Shown here piece by piece: positions 16,625-25,447 of a stretch of DNA of 30,441 nt; the stretch's first letter is position 1, and each line of letters starts with the position of its first letter. Both the position numbers and the translations under genes were made by a program. The stretch lies in the NCBI GenBank assembly GCA_900542945.1, contig UQPI01000025.1, positions 1 to 30,441 of the forward strand, in the 5' to 3' direction. Origin of the DNA: an uncultured Collinsella sp. Lineage in GTDB: Bacteria > Actinomycetota > Coriobacteriia > Coriobacteriales > Coriobacteriaceae. Under the pieces are notes generated by a model. The model searched no databases, was not told where the DNA came from, and worked only from the letters and a program-made list of their open reading frames with translations.

Positions 16625-17164
16625 ATGAAGGTTATTCTTCTCGATGAGATCAAGGGCAAGGGCGGCGAGGGTGACGTCGTAGAGGTCGCTCAGGGTTACG
16701 CTGAGAACTTCCTGTTCCCCAAGAAGCTCGCTGTTGCCGCCACCAAGGGCAACCTCAAGCAGCTTGACGAGCGTCGCAACAACATCGCCAAGCGCGAGGC
16801 CGTCCGCCTGGCTACCGCCAACGAGACCAAGGCTGCCTTCGAGGGCAAGACGGTCACCGTTGACGTCAAGGTTGGCGACGAGGGCATCCTCTTTGGCTCC
16901 GTTACCGCCGCTATGATCGCTGACGCCATCAAGGCTCAGCTCGGTATGGACATCGACCGCAAGCGCGTCGAGCTCGGTAAGCCCATCAAGGTTGCCGGTG
17001 CCCACACCGTTGCCATCTCGCTGTACCGCGAGATCAAGGCCGAGGTTGTCGTTCTCGTTGGCGTTACCGCCGAGGAGCTCGCTGCCGAGGCTGAGGCTGA
17101 GGAGACCGCTGAGGTCGCCGAGGCCGAGACCGCCGAGGTCGAGACTGAGGCTGCTGCCGAGTAG
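16625..17164 (+). CDS. rplI: 50S ribosomal protein L9 with acidic tail
   Basis: The N-terminal domain is canonical L9 (MKVILLDEIKGKGGEGDVVEVAQGYAENFLFPK, then ATKGNLKQL). A central helix and a C-terminal domain follow (GILFGSVTAAMIADAIKAQLGMDIDRKRV, GAHTVAISLYREIKAEV). Residues about 148-179 form a repetitive Ala/Glu/Val tail absent from most L9 proteins, which end near 149. L9 binds 23S rRNA domain V and projects from the L1 stalk base. AAGGGAG lies 6 nt before the ATG. A strong terminator follows. Confidence 0.96.
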   Translation: MKVILLDEIKGKGGEGDVVEVAQGYAENFLFPKKLAVAATKGNLKQLDERRNNIAKREAVRLATANETKAAFEGKTVTVDVKVGDEGILFGSVTAAMIADAIKAQLGMDIDRKRVELGKPIKVAGAHTVAISLYREIKAEVVVLVGVTAEELAAEAEAEETAEVAEAETAEVETEAAAE

Positions 17165-17196
17165 CATTTGCTGCAACGCAACAATCTTGTTCTAAG

Positions 17197-17228
17197 AAGG
17201 GCGCTCTGGGAGACCAGGGCGCCCTTTT
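17197..17228 (+). terminator. Terminator of the ribosomal operon
   Basis: A 13-bp stem (AAGGGCGCTCTGG with CCAGGGCGCCCTT, one wobble) with a GAGA tetraloop ends in TTTTGTTTT. It separates rplI from dnaB. Confidence 0.92.
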
Positions 17229-17270
17229 GTTTTCAACGCTCAGCGAGCGCCATGCGGGCGTTGTGGTGAA

Positions 17271-17339
17271 GTCCCAAATGCGGGACCGTTCATCCGTTTC
17301 GTTCGGTGATGATTGCCGGGGCGCGGCCCGTTTTGGGAC
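17271..17339. repeat. Inverted repeat upstream of dnaB
   Basis: GTCCCAAATGCGGG (17271-17284) can pair with CCCGTTTTGGGAC (17327-17339) through a single bulge, forming a long-looped stem. GTCCC can alternatively pair with the nearby GGGAC at 17282-17286. It may be a degenerate mobile palindrome or a dnaB leader structure. Confidence 0.4.
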
Positions 17340-17387
17340 CGTGGCTGATACTATGGATGCTCGCAAGCGATATGAATGAGGATGCTC

Positions 17388-18779
17388 ATGGCATATGATG
17401 AAAGGGAGACGGGACTGACGGTCGAGGACCGTGGCTCCAAGTTGGGTCTCCCTCAAAACCAAGATGCAGAGGCCAATGTACTGGCCGCCATGCTGCTATC
17501 GCCCGAGGTGGTCGAGGAGGCCCAGGTCGAGCTGCAGCCCGATGACTTTTACCGGCCCATTCATAAGACCATCTACACCGCGATGGTCGATATGTACAAC
17601 AGCCGCATTCCCATCGACTCTATCTCGCTGATCGATTACCTGCGCAGCATCAACAAGCTTGATGCCGTGGGCGGCGAGGCCTACATTTTGGAGCTGATGG
17701 GTCAGACCCTGTCGCTCGTGAACTGGCAGCACCATGCCGCCATCGTTCGCCGCGACTCGATGCTGCGCGAGCTGATCGGTGCCACCAACGAGATCAACGC
17801 GCTGGCCTATAACGCCCCTACCGACACCAAAGAGGTCGTGGAGCTGGCCGAGAGCAAGCTGCTCAAGGTCACGGCGCGCGAGGTTAAGTCGAGCTATAAG
17901 ACACTGACCGAGTTTATGGTCGAGGCCTATAACGAGGCCGAGGAAGTGTGTAAGGCCGGTGGACAGGCCGCGGGCGTGCCCACCGGCTTCCCGTCGCTCG
18001 ACCGCATGCTTATGGGTTTCCGCGAGGGCCAGCTCATCATTATCGGCGCTCGCCCTGCCGTGGGTAAGACGTCATTCGCTCTGAACCTGGCACTGAATGC
18101 CGCCGCTGCGGGCTATACCGTCGGCTTCTTTTCGCTAGAGATGTCGGGCAAGGAAATTGCCCAGCGCCTGATTTGCGCCTACGCCATGATCTCGATCAGC
18201 GACTTCCGTACGGGCCGCATTAGCCCCGAGCAGTGGGCCAATATCAACGAGGCCACGCAGACCTTGTCTAAGCTCGACATCCTGATTGACGATACGCCCG
18301 GCACCACGGTGACCGAGATCCGCGCCAAGAGCCGCCGCATGCTCCACAACAAGGAGAAGGCCATCATCATCCTGGACTACCTGCAGCTGGTGAGTCCTCC
18401 GCCGGGACGTCGCTCCGAGAGCCGCACCGTCGAGGTCTCCGAGATGTCGCGTGGTCTGAAAATTATGGCCAAGGAGCTCAAGATTCCGCTGATCGCGCTG
18501 TCACAGCTGTCGCGTCAGGTTGAATCCCGTACCGGCAAGCGCCCGCAGCTGTCCGACCTGCGTGAATCGGGTTCCATCGAGCAGGACGCCGATATCGTCA
18601 TGTTCTTGGACCGATCCGCCGATGAGGCCGAGGCCTCGCGTGACGATCGACCCGACGAGGGCGTTACGCGTATCGTCGTGGCCAAGAACCGTTCGGGCCC
18701 GATCGGTGACGTCGACCTGATGTTCCTGCCGGCATCCACCAAGTTCTATGAGCTTGATGGGGCGCATACCGAGGAGTAG
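17388..18779 (+). CDS. dnaB: Replicative DNA helicase DnaB
   Basis: The 463-residue length is normal for DnaB, the hexameric fork helicase. The N-terminal DnaG-binding domain begins LPQNQDAEANVLAAMLL. The RecA-like core has Walker A GARPAVGKTS (about 220-229), the DnaB segment FFSLEMSGKEIAQRL, the Walker B region AIIILDYLQLVS, and LSQLSRQVESRTGKRPQLSDLRESGSIEQDAD. There is no sign of an intein. Three in-frame ATGs lie close together (17376, 17382, 17388). 17388 is preferred because GAGG at 17378-17381 stands 6 nt before it. It follows the ribosomal operon as in many bacteria but lies after a terminator, so it probably has its own promoter. Confidence 0.96.
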   Translation: MAYDERETGLTVEDRGSKLGLPQNQDAEANVLAAMLLSPEVVEEAQVELQPDDFYRPIHKTIYTAMVDMYNSRIPIDSISLIDYLRSINKLDAVGGEAYILELMGQTLSLVNWQHHAAIVRRDSMLRELIGATNEINALAYNAPTDTKEVVELAESKLLKVTAREVKSSYKTLTEFMVEAYNEAEEVCKAGGQAAGVPTGFPSLDRMLMGFREGQLIIIGARPAVGKTSFALNLALNAAAAGYTVGFFSLEMSGKEIAQRLICAYAMISISDFRTGRISPEQWANINEATQTLSKLDILIDDTPGTTVTEIRAKSRRMLHNKEKAIIILDYLQLVSPPPGRRSESRTVEVSEMSRGLKIMAKELKIPLIALSQLSRQVESRTGKRPQLSDLRESGSIEQDADIVMFLDRSADEAEASRDDRPDEGVTRIVVAKNRSGPIGDVDLMFLPASTKFYELDGAHTEE

Positions 18780-18806
18780 GACAGGCACCCGTTGCACGGG
18801 TATACT
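18778..18806 (+). promoter_or_regulatory. Candidate purA promoter
   Basis: AGGACA (18778-18783, four of six -35 bases), a 17-nt spacer and TATACT (18801-18806, five of six -10 bases). It overlaps the dnaB stop codon. Confidence 0.45.
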
Positions 18807-18872
18807 GGGAATGTTTTGTGCTTCTGCGTGCCGGCGTGGCGCGTAGACAGTCCATGAATGTAAGGAGTAAAC

Positions 18873-20159
<1,287 letters not shown>

Positions 20160-20181
20160 TCGGGACTATTTGGTTATTGCG

Positions 20182-20237
20182 ATATACCCCTTTGCAGCCC
20201 AAGCGGGCGGCCGAGGGGTATATTTGCTTGCAAAGGG
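20182..20237 (+). promoter_or_regulatory. Pair of mutually exclusive hairpins before purD
   Basis: Stem A is ATATACCCC (20182-20190) with GGGGTATAT (20215-20223), enclosing a smaller GCCC/GGGC hairpin. Stem B is CCCTTTGCA (20188-20196) with TGCAAAGGG (20229-20237). The arms share 20188-20190 and are interleaved, so only one can form fully. This is the geometry of a transcription attenuator or RNA switch, but there is no clear T run and no known riboswitch signature that I can see. Confidence 0.45.
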
Positions 20238-20277
20238 CTCGCGCGGAGCGGGCCATTCATCCATAGAGGAGGCACCC

Positions 20278-21582
20278 TTGAAGGCGGACACTCAAACCAT
20301 CGACATCCTGTTGTTGGGCAGCGGCGGCCGTGAGCATGCTTTGGCAGCTAAGCTCGCAGCATCACCGCGCGCCGGCAAGCTCTACATCGCGCCGGGCAAC
20401 GGCGGCACCGCGAGCTGCGGCGAGAACGTTGTTCTCGACGACTGCGATCCTGCGGCCGTGGCGGCGTTTGCGCAGAGCCACGGATGCGGACTCGTGGTAA
20501 TTGGCCCCGAGGCTCCGCTCGTGGCGGGCGTGGCCGACGCCGTGCGCGCGGTGGGTATTCCCTGCTTTGGCCCGGGTGCCGAGGGCGCCCAGATGGAGGG
20601 CTCTAAGCTGTTCTCCAAGCAGCTCATGGAGCGCGCGGGCATTCCGACGGCAGCCTACGGCTCGTTTACCGACGAGGCTTCGGCTCTCGCCTACGTGCGC
20701 GAGCAGGGCGCCCCGCTGGTCGTCAAGGCCGACGGCCTTGCCGCGGGCAAGGGCGTCATCGTGGCGATCGAACTTGAGCAGGCCGAGGAGGCCGTGCGCG
20801 AGTGCTTTGGCGGCACCTTTGGCGATGCCGGCAATACTGTGGTCATCGAGGAGATGCTGACCGGCCCCGAGTGCTCGCTTTTGGCCTTTACCGACGGCAA
20901 GACCGTGCGCCCCATGGCCACCTCGCAGGACCACAAGCGCGCGCTCGAGGGCGACAAGGGCCCCAACACCGGCGGCATGGGTGTCTACAGCCCGGTGCCC
21001 ATCGTGACCGACGAGGAGCACGCCACCATGGTGAAGGTCATGGAGCAGACCGTTGCCGAGCTTGCTGCCGAGGGCATCGACTACCGCGGCTGCCTGTACG
21101 GCGGCTTTATGCTCACGCCCGCCGGCCCCAAGGTGCTGGAGTTCAATGCCCGCTTTGGCGACCCCGAGACGCAGGTCGTGCTGCCGCGCCTTAAGAACGA
21201 CCTGGTTGAGGTCATGCTCGCCTGCGCCAACTGCGAGCTCGATCAGATTGAGCTCGACTGGCGTGACGAGTGGGCCGTGGCCGTTGTACTGACGAGTGCG
21301 GGCTACCCCGTCAGCTACGAGAAAGGCAAGGTCATCACCGGTATCGCCGACGCCGAGGCCATGGAGAACGTGACCGTGTACCATGCCGGCACCGCCGTGG
21401 TGGATGGCCAGCTTGTGACCAACGGCGGCCGCGTGCTTGCCGTGACCGCGCTGGGCGATACGTTTGAGAACGCTCGCAACCTTGCCTACGAGGCTTGCGA
21501 GAAGATTGATTTTGAGGGCAAGACCCTGCGTCACGACATTGGCCTGCGTGCGCTGCGCGGCCGCGACGCCTGGGATGCCTAA
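20278..21582 (+). CDS. purD: Phosphoribosylamine-glycine ligase (GARS), TTG start
   Basis: The 434-residue ATP-grasp enzyme makes glycinamide ribonucleotide in purine synthesis. Family landmarks are LLLGSGGREHALA, APGNGGT, VVIGPEAPLVAGVAD, KADGLAAGKGVIV, EEMLTGPECSLLAFTDG, TGGMGVYSPVP, and LEFNARFGDPETQ (metal-binding end of the ATP-grasp fold). The frame is open upstream to 20110. The TTG at 20278 is the likely start: GAGGAGG (20266-20272) stands 5 nt before it, and it gives a normal-length protein beginning MKADTQTIDILLLG. The TTG start may reduce translation. Alternative upstream starts would overlap purA. Confidence 0.96.
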   Translation: MKADTQTIDILLLGSGGREHALAAKLAASPRAGKLYIAPGNGGTASCGENVVLDDCDPAAVAAFAQSHGCGLVVIGPEAPLVAGVADAVRAVGIPCFGPGAEGAQMEGSKLFSKQLMERAGIPTAAYGSFTDEASALAYVREQGAPLVVKADGLAAGKGVIVAIELEQAEEAVRECFGGTFGDAGNTVVIEEMLTGPECSLLAFTDGKTVRPMATSQDHKRALEGDKGPNTGGMGVYSPVPIVTDEEHATMVKVMEQTVAELAAEGIDYRGCLYGGFMLTPAGPKVLEFNARFGDPETQVVLPRLKNDLVEVMLACANCELDQIELDWRDEWAVAVVLTSAGYPVSYEKGKVITGIADAEAMENVTVYHAGTAVVDGQLVTNGGRVLAVTALGDTFENARNLAYEACEKIDFEGKTLRHDIGLRALRGRDAWDA

Positions 21583-21603
21583 AATCCGAGAGGAATGAGA
21601 CGG

Positions 21604-22299
21604 ATGGACGAGAAGAACGAAGAACTCGTGGACGCGCAGATCGTCGAGGAGGACAGCCGCATGTATGGGCACGCCGAGGGCGAGCCTGGTGGCGAGGTCG
21701 CTGACGAGCCGGCGCTGGTGCTGGGCGACGACGACCCGCACGATGCCGAGCTGCACGAGAAGATTCTTTCGGAGGAGTGCGCCTGGAAGGGCAAGATCCT
21801 CGACGTCCACCGTCTTGAGGTTGAGCTGCCCAACGGTCGCCGCAGCGCCCGCGATATCGTTCGCCATCCGGGTGCGGCGGCCGTTGTGGCGCTGACCGAG
21901 AGCGGCAAGATCGTACTGGTGCGTCAGTACCGCACCGCCATCGACCGCGTGACGGTCGAGATTCCCGCCGGCAAGCTCGATCCAGGCGAGGACCCGCTCG
22001 ATTGCGCCAAGCGCGAACTGCATGAGGAGACGGGCTTTAGGGCTGGTCGTATTCGCTTTTTGACGTCGATTGTCACGTCCTGCGGTTTTTGCGATGAGAT
22101 CATCCACATCTACTTGGCTACCAAGCTCGAGTTTGATGCGCCCAACCCCGATGATGACGAGTTTGTCAACGTGGACCTGGTGCCGCTGCACGAGCTGATC
22201 GACGCCGTACTCGACGGCAAGATCGAAGACGCCAAGACCGTTGTAGGCGCGCTTGCCTGCGACAGCATCGCGCACAGGCTGGGCGGAGCGGAGATTTAA
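21604..22299 (+). CDS. NUDIX hydrolase, ADP-ribose pyrophosphatase-like
   Basis: The 231-residue protein has a complete Nudix box at about 123-145: G-KLDPG-E-DPLDCAK-RELHEETGF, matching Gx5Ex7REUxEExGU. Preceding VLVRQYRTAIDRVTVEIPAGKL is typical of ADP-ribose/ADP-sugar pyrophosphatases (NudF/YqkG type). An acidic N-terminal extension of about 55 residues before the catalytic domain is unusual and probably disordered. The start at 21604 is chosen over 21595 because AGGA (21591-21594) is 9 nt before it and touches 21595. It lies 21 nt after purD and is probably cotranscribed. Confidence 0.9.
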   Translation: MDEKNEELVDAQIVEEDSRMYGHAEGEPGGEVADEPALVLGDDDPHDAELHEKILSEECAWKGKILDVHRLEVELPNGRRSARDIVRHPGAAAVVALTESGKIVLVRQYRTAIDRVTVEIPAGKLDPGEDPLDCAKRELHEETGFRAGRIRFLTSIVTSCGFCDEIIHIYLATKLEFDAPNPDDDEFVNVDLVPLHELIDAVLDGKIEDAKTVVGALACDSIAHRLGGAEI

Positions 22300-22302
22300 C
22301 GA

Positions 22303-22318
22303 GCGGGAATGATCCCGC
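22303..22318 (+). terminator. Weak terminator-like hairpin after NUDIX gene
   Basis: GCGGGA/TCCCGC with a 4-nt loop begins 3 nt after the stop. It is followed by GGTTTGTGT rather than a clean T run, so termination may be partial. Confidence 0.35.
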
Positions 22319-22338
22319 AGGTTTGTGTAAGTCAGCGA

Positions 22339-22436
22339 AAGTGCTCCATTTGAGACAAGGTGGCCTAAAAGAGGAGGGAAGCGTATGGATATACGCGACC
22401 GACGATTGAAGGCCAGATTGTCCAAATGGAGCACTT
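22339..22436. repeat. MITE/REP-like inverted repeat before ABC exporter
   Basis: The left arm AAGTGCTCCATTTG plus about 13 nt (22339-22365) is complementary to the right arm 22411-22436 (GGCC ... AAATGGAGCACTT) with few differences. The 45-nt centre holds a purine-rich GAGGAGGGAA and a small GCGTAT/ATACGC hairpin. An ATG at 22385 inside the element is in frame with the exporter. Confidence 0.7.
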
Positions 22437-22452
22437 GCAGCGTCGAGATGAA

Positions 22453-22474
22453 ACGCGGTTTGGTAAAACCGCGT
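22453..22474 (+). promoter_or_regulatory. Hairpin just upstream of ABC exporter start
   Basis: ACGCGGTTT (22453-22461) pairs with AAACCGCGT (22466-22474) around GGTA, ending next to the ribosome site AAGGTG and 9 nt before the ATG at 22484. It could modulate translation initiation. Confidence 0.4.
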
Positions 22475-22483
22475 AAGGTGATT

Positions 22484-24256
22484 ATGCTGAAGCGTTTTCT
22501 GTCTTATTACAAGCCCCAGATGGGGCTTTTTGTTGCTGATACTGTTTGTGCTCTGGTGCTTGCCGCCATTGACCTGGCGTTCCCCATTATCCTGCGCAAT
22601 CTGACCGGTGGGCTGTTTACCCAGGGTCAGGCTGCCATTATGCAGGCGCTCGGCATGATCGCGGTGGGCTTGGTGCTGATGTATGCCATCCGCTGCGCCT
22701 GCCGCTATTTTGTGAGCTATTGGGGTCACGTGATGGGCGCGCGTATGGAGTCCAAAATGCGCGAGGACCTGTTCGACCAGTATGAGCGCTTTAGCTTTGC
22801 GTACTTCGACCGCAACAGCTCGGGCGACATGATGAGCCGCGTGGTCAACGACCTGTTCGATATCTGCGAGGCGGCGCACCACGTGCCCGAGTGGATCATC
22901 ATCTGCGGCATCGAGATTATCGGCTCGTTTGTGATCCTCTTTACCATCGCCCCGGTGCTGGCGCTCGCCATGGCCGTGGTGACGGCGGCGTTTGCGGTCA
23001 TCATGTTTTGGCAGAACATGCGCATGCGCGAGGTCTTTAGCGACAACCGCAAAAAGATCAGCGGCATCAATGCGCAGCTGCAGGATTCGCTGGCGGGCAT
23101 GCGCGTGGTCAAGAGCTTTGCCAATGAGGAGACCGAACGTTTCAAGTTCCGCGCCTCCAACAATCGCTATCTTTCGTCCAAGGAGAACATGTATCACGCC
23201 ATGGGCGTCTATACCGCGACGTATGGCCTGCTCTCGGGTGTGCTCTATGTGATCGTGGTGCTGCTGGGCGGTTGGCTGGTTGCCCAAGGCCAGCTGCAGG
23301 CAGTCGATATGGCAACCTTCGCGCTCTACATTTCGCTGTTCTGCACGCCGCTCGAGACACTCGTCAATTCGGCCGAAATGTATCAGAAGGCTATCGCCGG
23401 CTTTAAGCGTATGGACGAGGTACTCTCGACCGCGCCGGATATCCAGGACAAGCCGGGCGCCACGGATCTGCAGGTGACTGCCGGCGCCGTGGAGTATCAC
23501 GACGTGTGCTTTAACTACGAGGATGTTGAGCTGGGCGAGGGCGATGCCGACGAGCGTCCCGTTATCGACCATATGGATCTGTCTATCAAGCCCGGGCAGA
23601 CCATCGCTTTGGTTGGCCCTTCGGGCGGTGGCAAATCGACGACCTGTTCGCTGCTGCCGCGCTTTTATGACGTGGCCGCCGGATCCATTAGCATCGACGG
23701 CCAGGACGTGCGCGATGTGACGCAGCAGAGCCTGCGTCGCGCCATCGGCCTGGTGCAGCAGGATGTCTATCTGTTTGATGGCACGATTGGCGAGAACATC
23801 GCCTACGGCAAGCCGGGCGCTACGGCAGGAGAGATCGCCGAGGCCGCCCGTCGCGCCAACATCGATGCCTTTATCGAGTCGCTTCCACAGGGCTATGACA
23901 CGGTCGTGGGCGAGCGCGGCAGCCGTCTTTCGGGCGGACAGAAACAGCGCGTTGCCATCGCGCGTGTGTTTCTCAAGAATCCCAAAATCTTGATCTTGGA
24001 CGAGGCGACGAGTGCTTTGGATAACGAGAGCGAGGAGGCGGTCCAGGAGTCGCTCGAAGAGCTGGCACGCGGCCGCACCACGATTATCATCGCCCACCGT
24101 CTCTCGACCATTAAACACGCCGATGAGATTGCGACCGTTGAGCATGGTCGCGTTGTGGAACGTGGCACGCACGAGGAGCTTCTCGCCCGTGGCGGCACCT
24201 ATGCCCGTTACTATCGAATGCAGTTCGAAGGTGCGCGTGCGCACGAGCTCGACTGA
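22484..24256 (+). CDS. ABC exporter half-transporter (fused membrane and ATPase domains)
   Basis: The 590-residue protein has six transmembrane helices (residues about 10-310, beginning FLSYYKPQMGLFVADTVCALVL) and a C-terminal ATPase. Walker A is GPSGGGKST (378-386), Q-loop LVQQDVYLFDGTIGENIAYG, signature LSGGQ (482-486), Walker B ILILDEAT (Asp506-Glu507) and switch IIAHRLS. All ATPase motifs are intact, so it probably works as a homodimer; the substrate is unknown (MsbA/lipid or drug type by family). The frame extends to an ATG at 22385. That 33-residue extension is encoded by an inverted repeat and a hairpin, so 22484 with AAGGTG is preferred. Confidence 0.93.
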   Translation: MLKRFLSYYKPQMGLFVADTVCALVLAAIDLAFPIILRNLTGGLFTQGQAAIMQALGMIAVGLVLMYAIRCACRYFVSYWGHVMGARMESKMREDLFDQYERFSFAYFDRNSSGDMMSRVVNDLFDICEAAHHVPEWIIICGIEIIGSFVILFTIAPVLALAMAVVTAAFAVIMFWQNMRMREVFSDNRKKISGINAQLQDSLAGMRVVKSFANEETERFKFRASNNRYLSSKENMYHAMGVYTATYGLLSGVLYVIVVLLGGWLVAQGQLQAVDMATFALYISLFCTPLETLVNSAEMYQKAIAGFKRMDEVLSTAPDIQDKPGATDLQVTAGAVEYHDVCFNYEDVELGEGDADERPVIDHMDLSIKPGQTIALVGPSGGGKSTTCSLLPRFYDVAAGSISIDGQDVRDVTQQSLRRAIGLVQQDVYLFDGTIGENIAYGKPGATAGEIAEAARRANIDAFIESLPQGYDTVVGERGSRLSGGQKQRVAIARVFLKNPKILILDEATSALDNESEEAVQESLEELARGRTTIIIAHRLSTIKHADEIATVEHGRVVERGTHEELLARGGTYARYYRMQFEGARAHELD

Positions 24257-24275
24257 TTGATATGACAGGAAGTTT

Positions 24276-25241
24276 ATGGCTGACAAGAACCCTTTGACTC
24301 CGGAAGAAGTGACGGAGTTATTCTCCGAAATCGATGCATCCGGTGTCTTGGATCCCACGCTTGCCAAAAAGCGCACCGAGCGCATGCGCGAGAAGGAGGC
24401 GGCGGCCAAGCGCGGTGACAAAGCGGCGCTAGCGCAGCTGCGCAGCGAGGACCGCGCGAGCCAGGCAAAACATATCGACCCGCTGTCCGAGGACGATCCT
24501 TCGGGTTCGCAGGTGAGTCATACCATTACGAAGACCGCGATGGCCGTGGTCATTGGTATTTTGGTGCTGATCGTGGGCATGCAGATTGGCTACGGCGTGA
24601 TGCGTCGTCTGAACACCGCCAACCTGTCCGAGAGCGTTTCGGTCGATACCGTTTCGACGGCGCTGAAGGGCGGCCTCGAGTGGGGCAACGGCTTTACGCA
24701 GTTCCCACTCGACTTTACCGTCGATGAAGCCGATGAGCGTACGGGCACGGTCGAGGTGACGGTGTTGGACACATCGTCTGCCAACGAGCTCGAGCTGCTG
24801 TCCAACGGGCAGATCCAGGCCGCGGCGCTTGCGACCAACGCGCTGCTCAACGATAAGATTGACCGCGTGGTGTATAACGTTCACGCCTATATCGACGAGG
24901 ATAGCAACATTCAGCACGATTCCTTCTTTGGCATGTTCCCCGCGCGGGGCCACCAGAGCGCCATCCTGACGTTCGTGTGGACCAAGCGCTCATCCAACGC
25001 CACGAATATCGACTGGAAGATGCGCATCGTGAGTATGGATGACACCATCGCCGAGCGCATTCAGAAGCAGGTGAACTCGGTGTCGTCGTTGATTGAGGAC
25101 CCGGTGGTGAGCCAGACCAAGATTGACGAGGAAAAGGCCGAACGTGACCTGGAGCATCGTCTGCATGGCCGCGAGATTTTCCGCGGCGGCAAGCCCGACC
25201 GAACGCCGTCCGAACTGCTGGAGCAGGACAAGAAAAAGTAA
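24276..25241 (+). CDS. Single-pass membrane protein of unknown function
   Basis: The 321-residue protein is not recognised. Residues 1-82 are charged and cytoplasm-like (PLTPEEVTELFSEIDASGVLDPTLAKKRTERMREKEAAAKRG). One transmembrane helix spans about 86-108, followed by an extracytoplasmic alpha/beta region with VEVTVLDTSSANELELLSNGQIQAAALATNALLNDKIDRVVYNVHAYID. The C-terminal 60 residues are highly charged and probably helical. AGGAAG precedes the ATG. It lies 19 nt after the ABC exporter and ahead of a terminator, so the two are likely expressed together and could work together. Confidence 0.8.
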   Translation: MADKNPLTPEEVTELFSEIDASGVLDPTLAKKRTERMREKEAAAKRGDKAALAQLRSEDRASQAKHIDPLSEDDPSGSQVSHTITKTAMAVVIGILVLIVGMQIGYGVMRRLNTANLSESVSVDTVSTALKGGLEWGNGFTQFPLDFTVDEADERTGTVEVTVLDTSSANELELLSNGQIQAAALATNALLNDKIDRVVYNVHAYIDEDSNIQHDSFFGMFPARGHQSAILTFVWTKRSSNATNIDWKMRIVSMDDTIAERIQKQVNSVSSLIEDPVVSQTKIDEEKAERDLEHRLHGREIFRGGKPDRTPSELLEQDKKK

Positions 25242-25247
25242 GACGCC

Positions 25248-25287
25248 ATCATCCCGCGTGAGCCACAAGCCCCGCGGGATGATTTTT
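25248..25287 (+). terminator. Intrinsic terminator before carA
   Basis: ATCATCCCGCG (25248-25258) pairs perfectly with CGCGGGATGAT (25273-25283), followed by TTTT. It starts 6 nt after the stop at 25241. Confidence 0.9.
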
Positions 25288-25410
25288 CTGGGACGGGGAT
25301 TAAAAATCATTATGCATAGAAAGTCATAATTATCATTTCGTAAACATTTCGATGAAATTAACGCCATGAGGCATGCTTGCGGTTACAATACCGCGAGGCC
25401 TAACTACACA

Positions 25411-25441
25411 CCTTTAAGCCGGTCCTGTGAGACCGGGAAGG
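25411..25441 (+). promoter_or_regulatory. PyrR-binding RNA element overlapping the carA Shine-Dalgarno
   Basis: The upper stem CCGGTC/GACCGG (25419-25424, 25431-25436) carries loop CTGTGA. The segment TCCTGTGAG matches the PyrR-site core UCCNGNGAG. A lower stem pairs CCTT (25411-25414) with AAGG (25438-25441) across an asymmetric purine-containing bulge (TAAG). That lower stem uses bases of the Shine-Dalgarno AAGGAG. The likely effect is UMP-dependent PyrR binding that hides the ribosome site, as known for mycobacterial pyr leaders. A possible -10 TACAAT lies at 25384-25389, without a clear -35. Confidence 0.75.
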
Positions 25442-25447
25442 AGAATT

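Noticed and set aside
15401..17176. Minus-strand frame of 591 codons across the ribosomal operon
   Set aside because: It is antisense to rpsF, ssb, rpsR and rplI, all of which match their families fully.
20362..24421. Long minus-strand open frames opposite purD, the NUDIX gene and the ABC exporter
   Set aside because: They mirror intact conserved genes, have low-complexity His/Gly/Leu-rich composition and no start signals.
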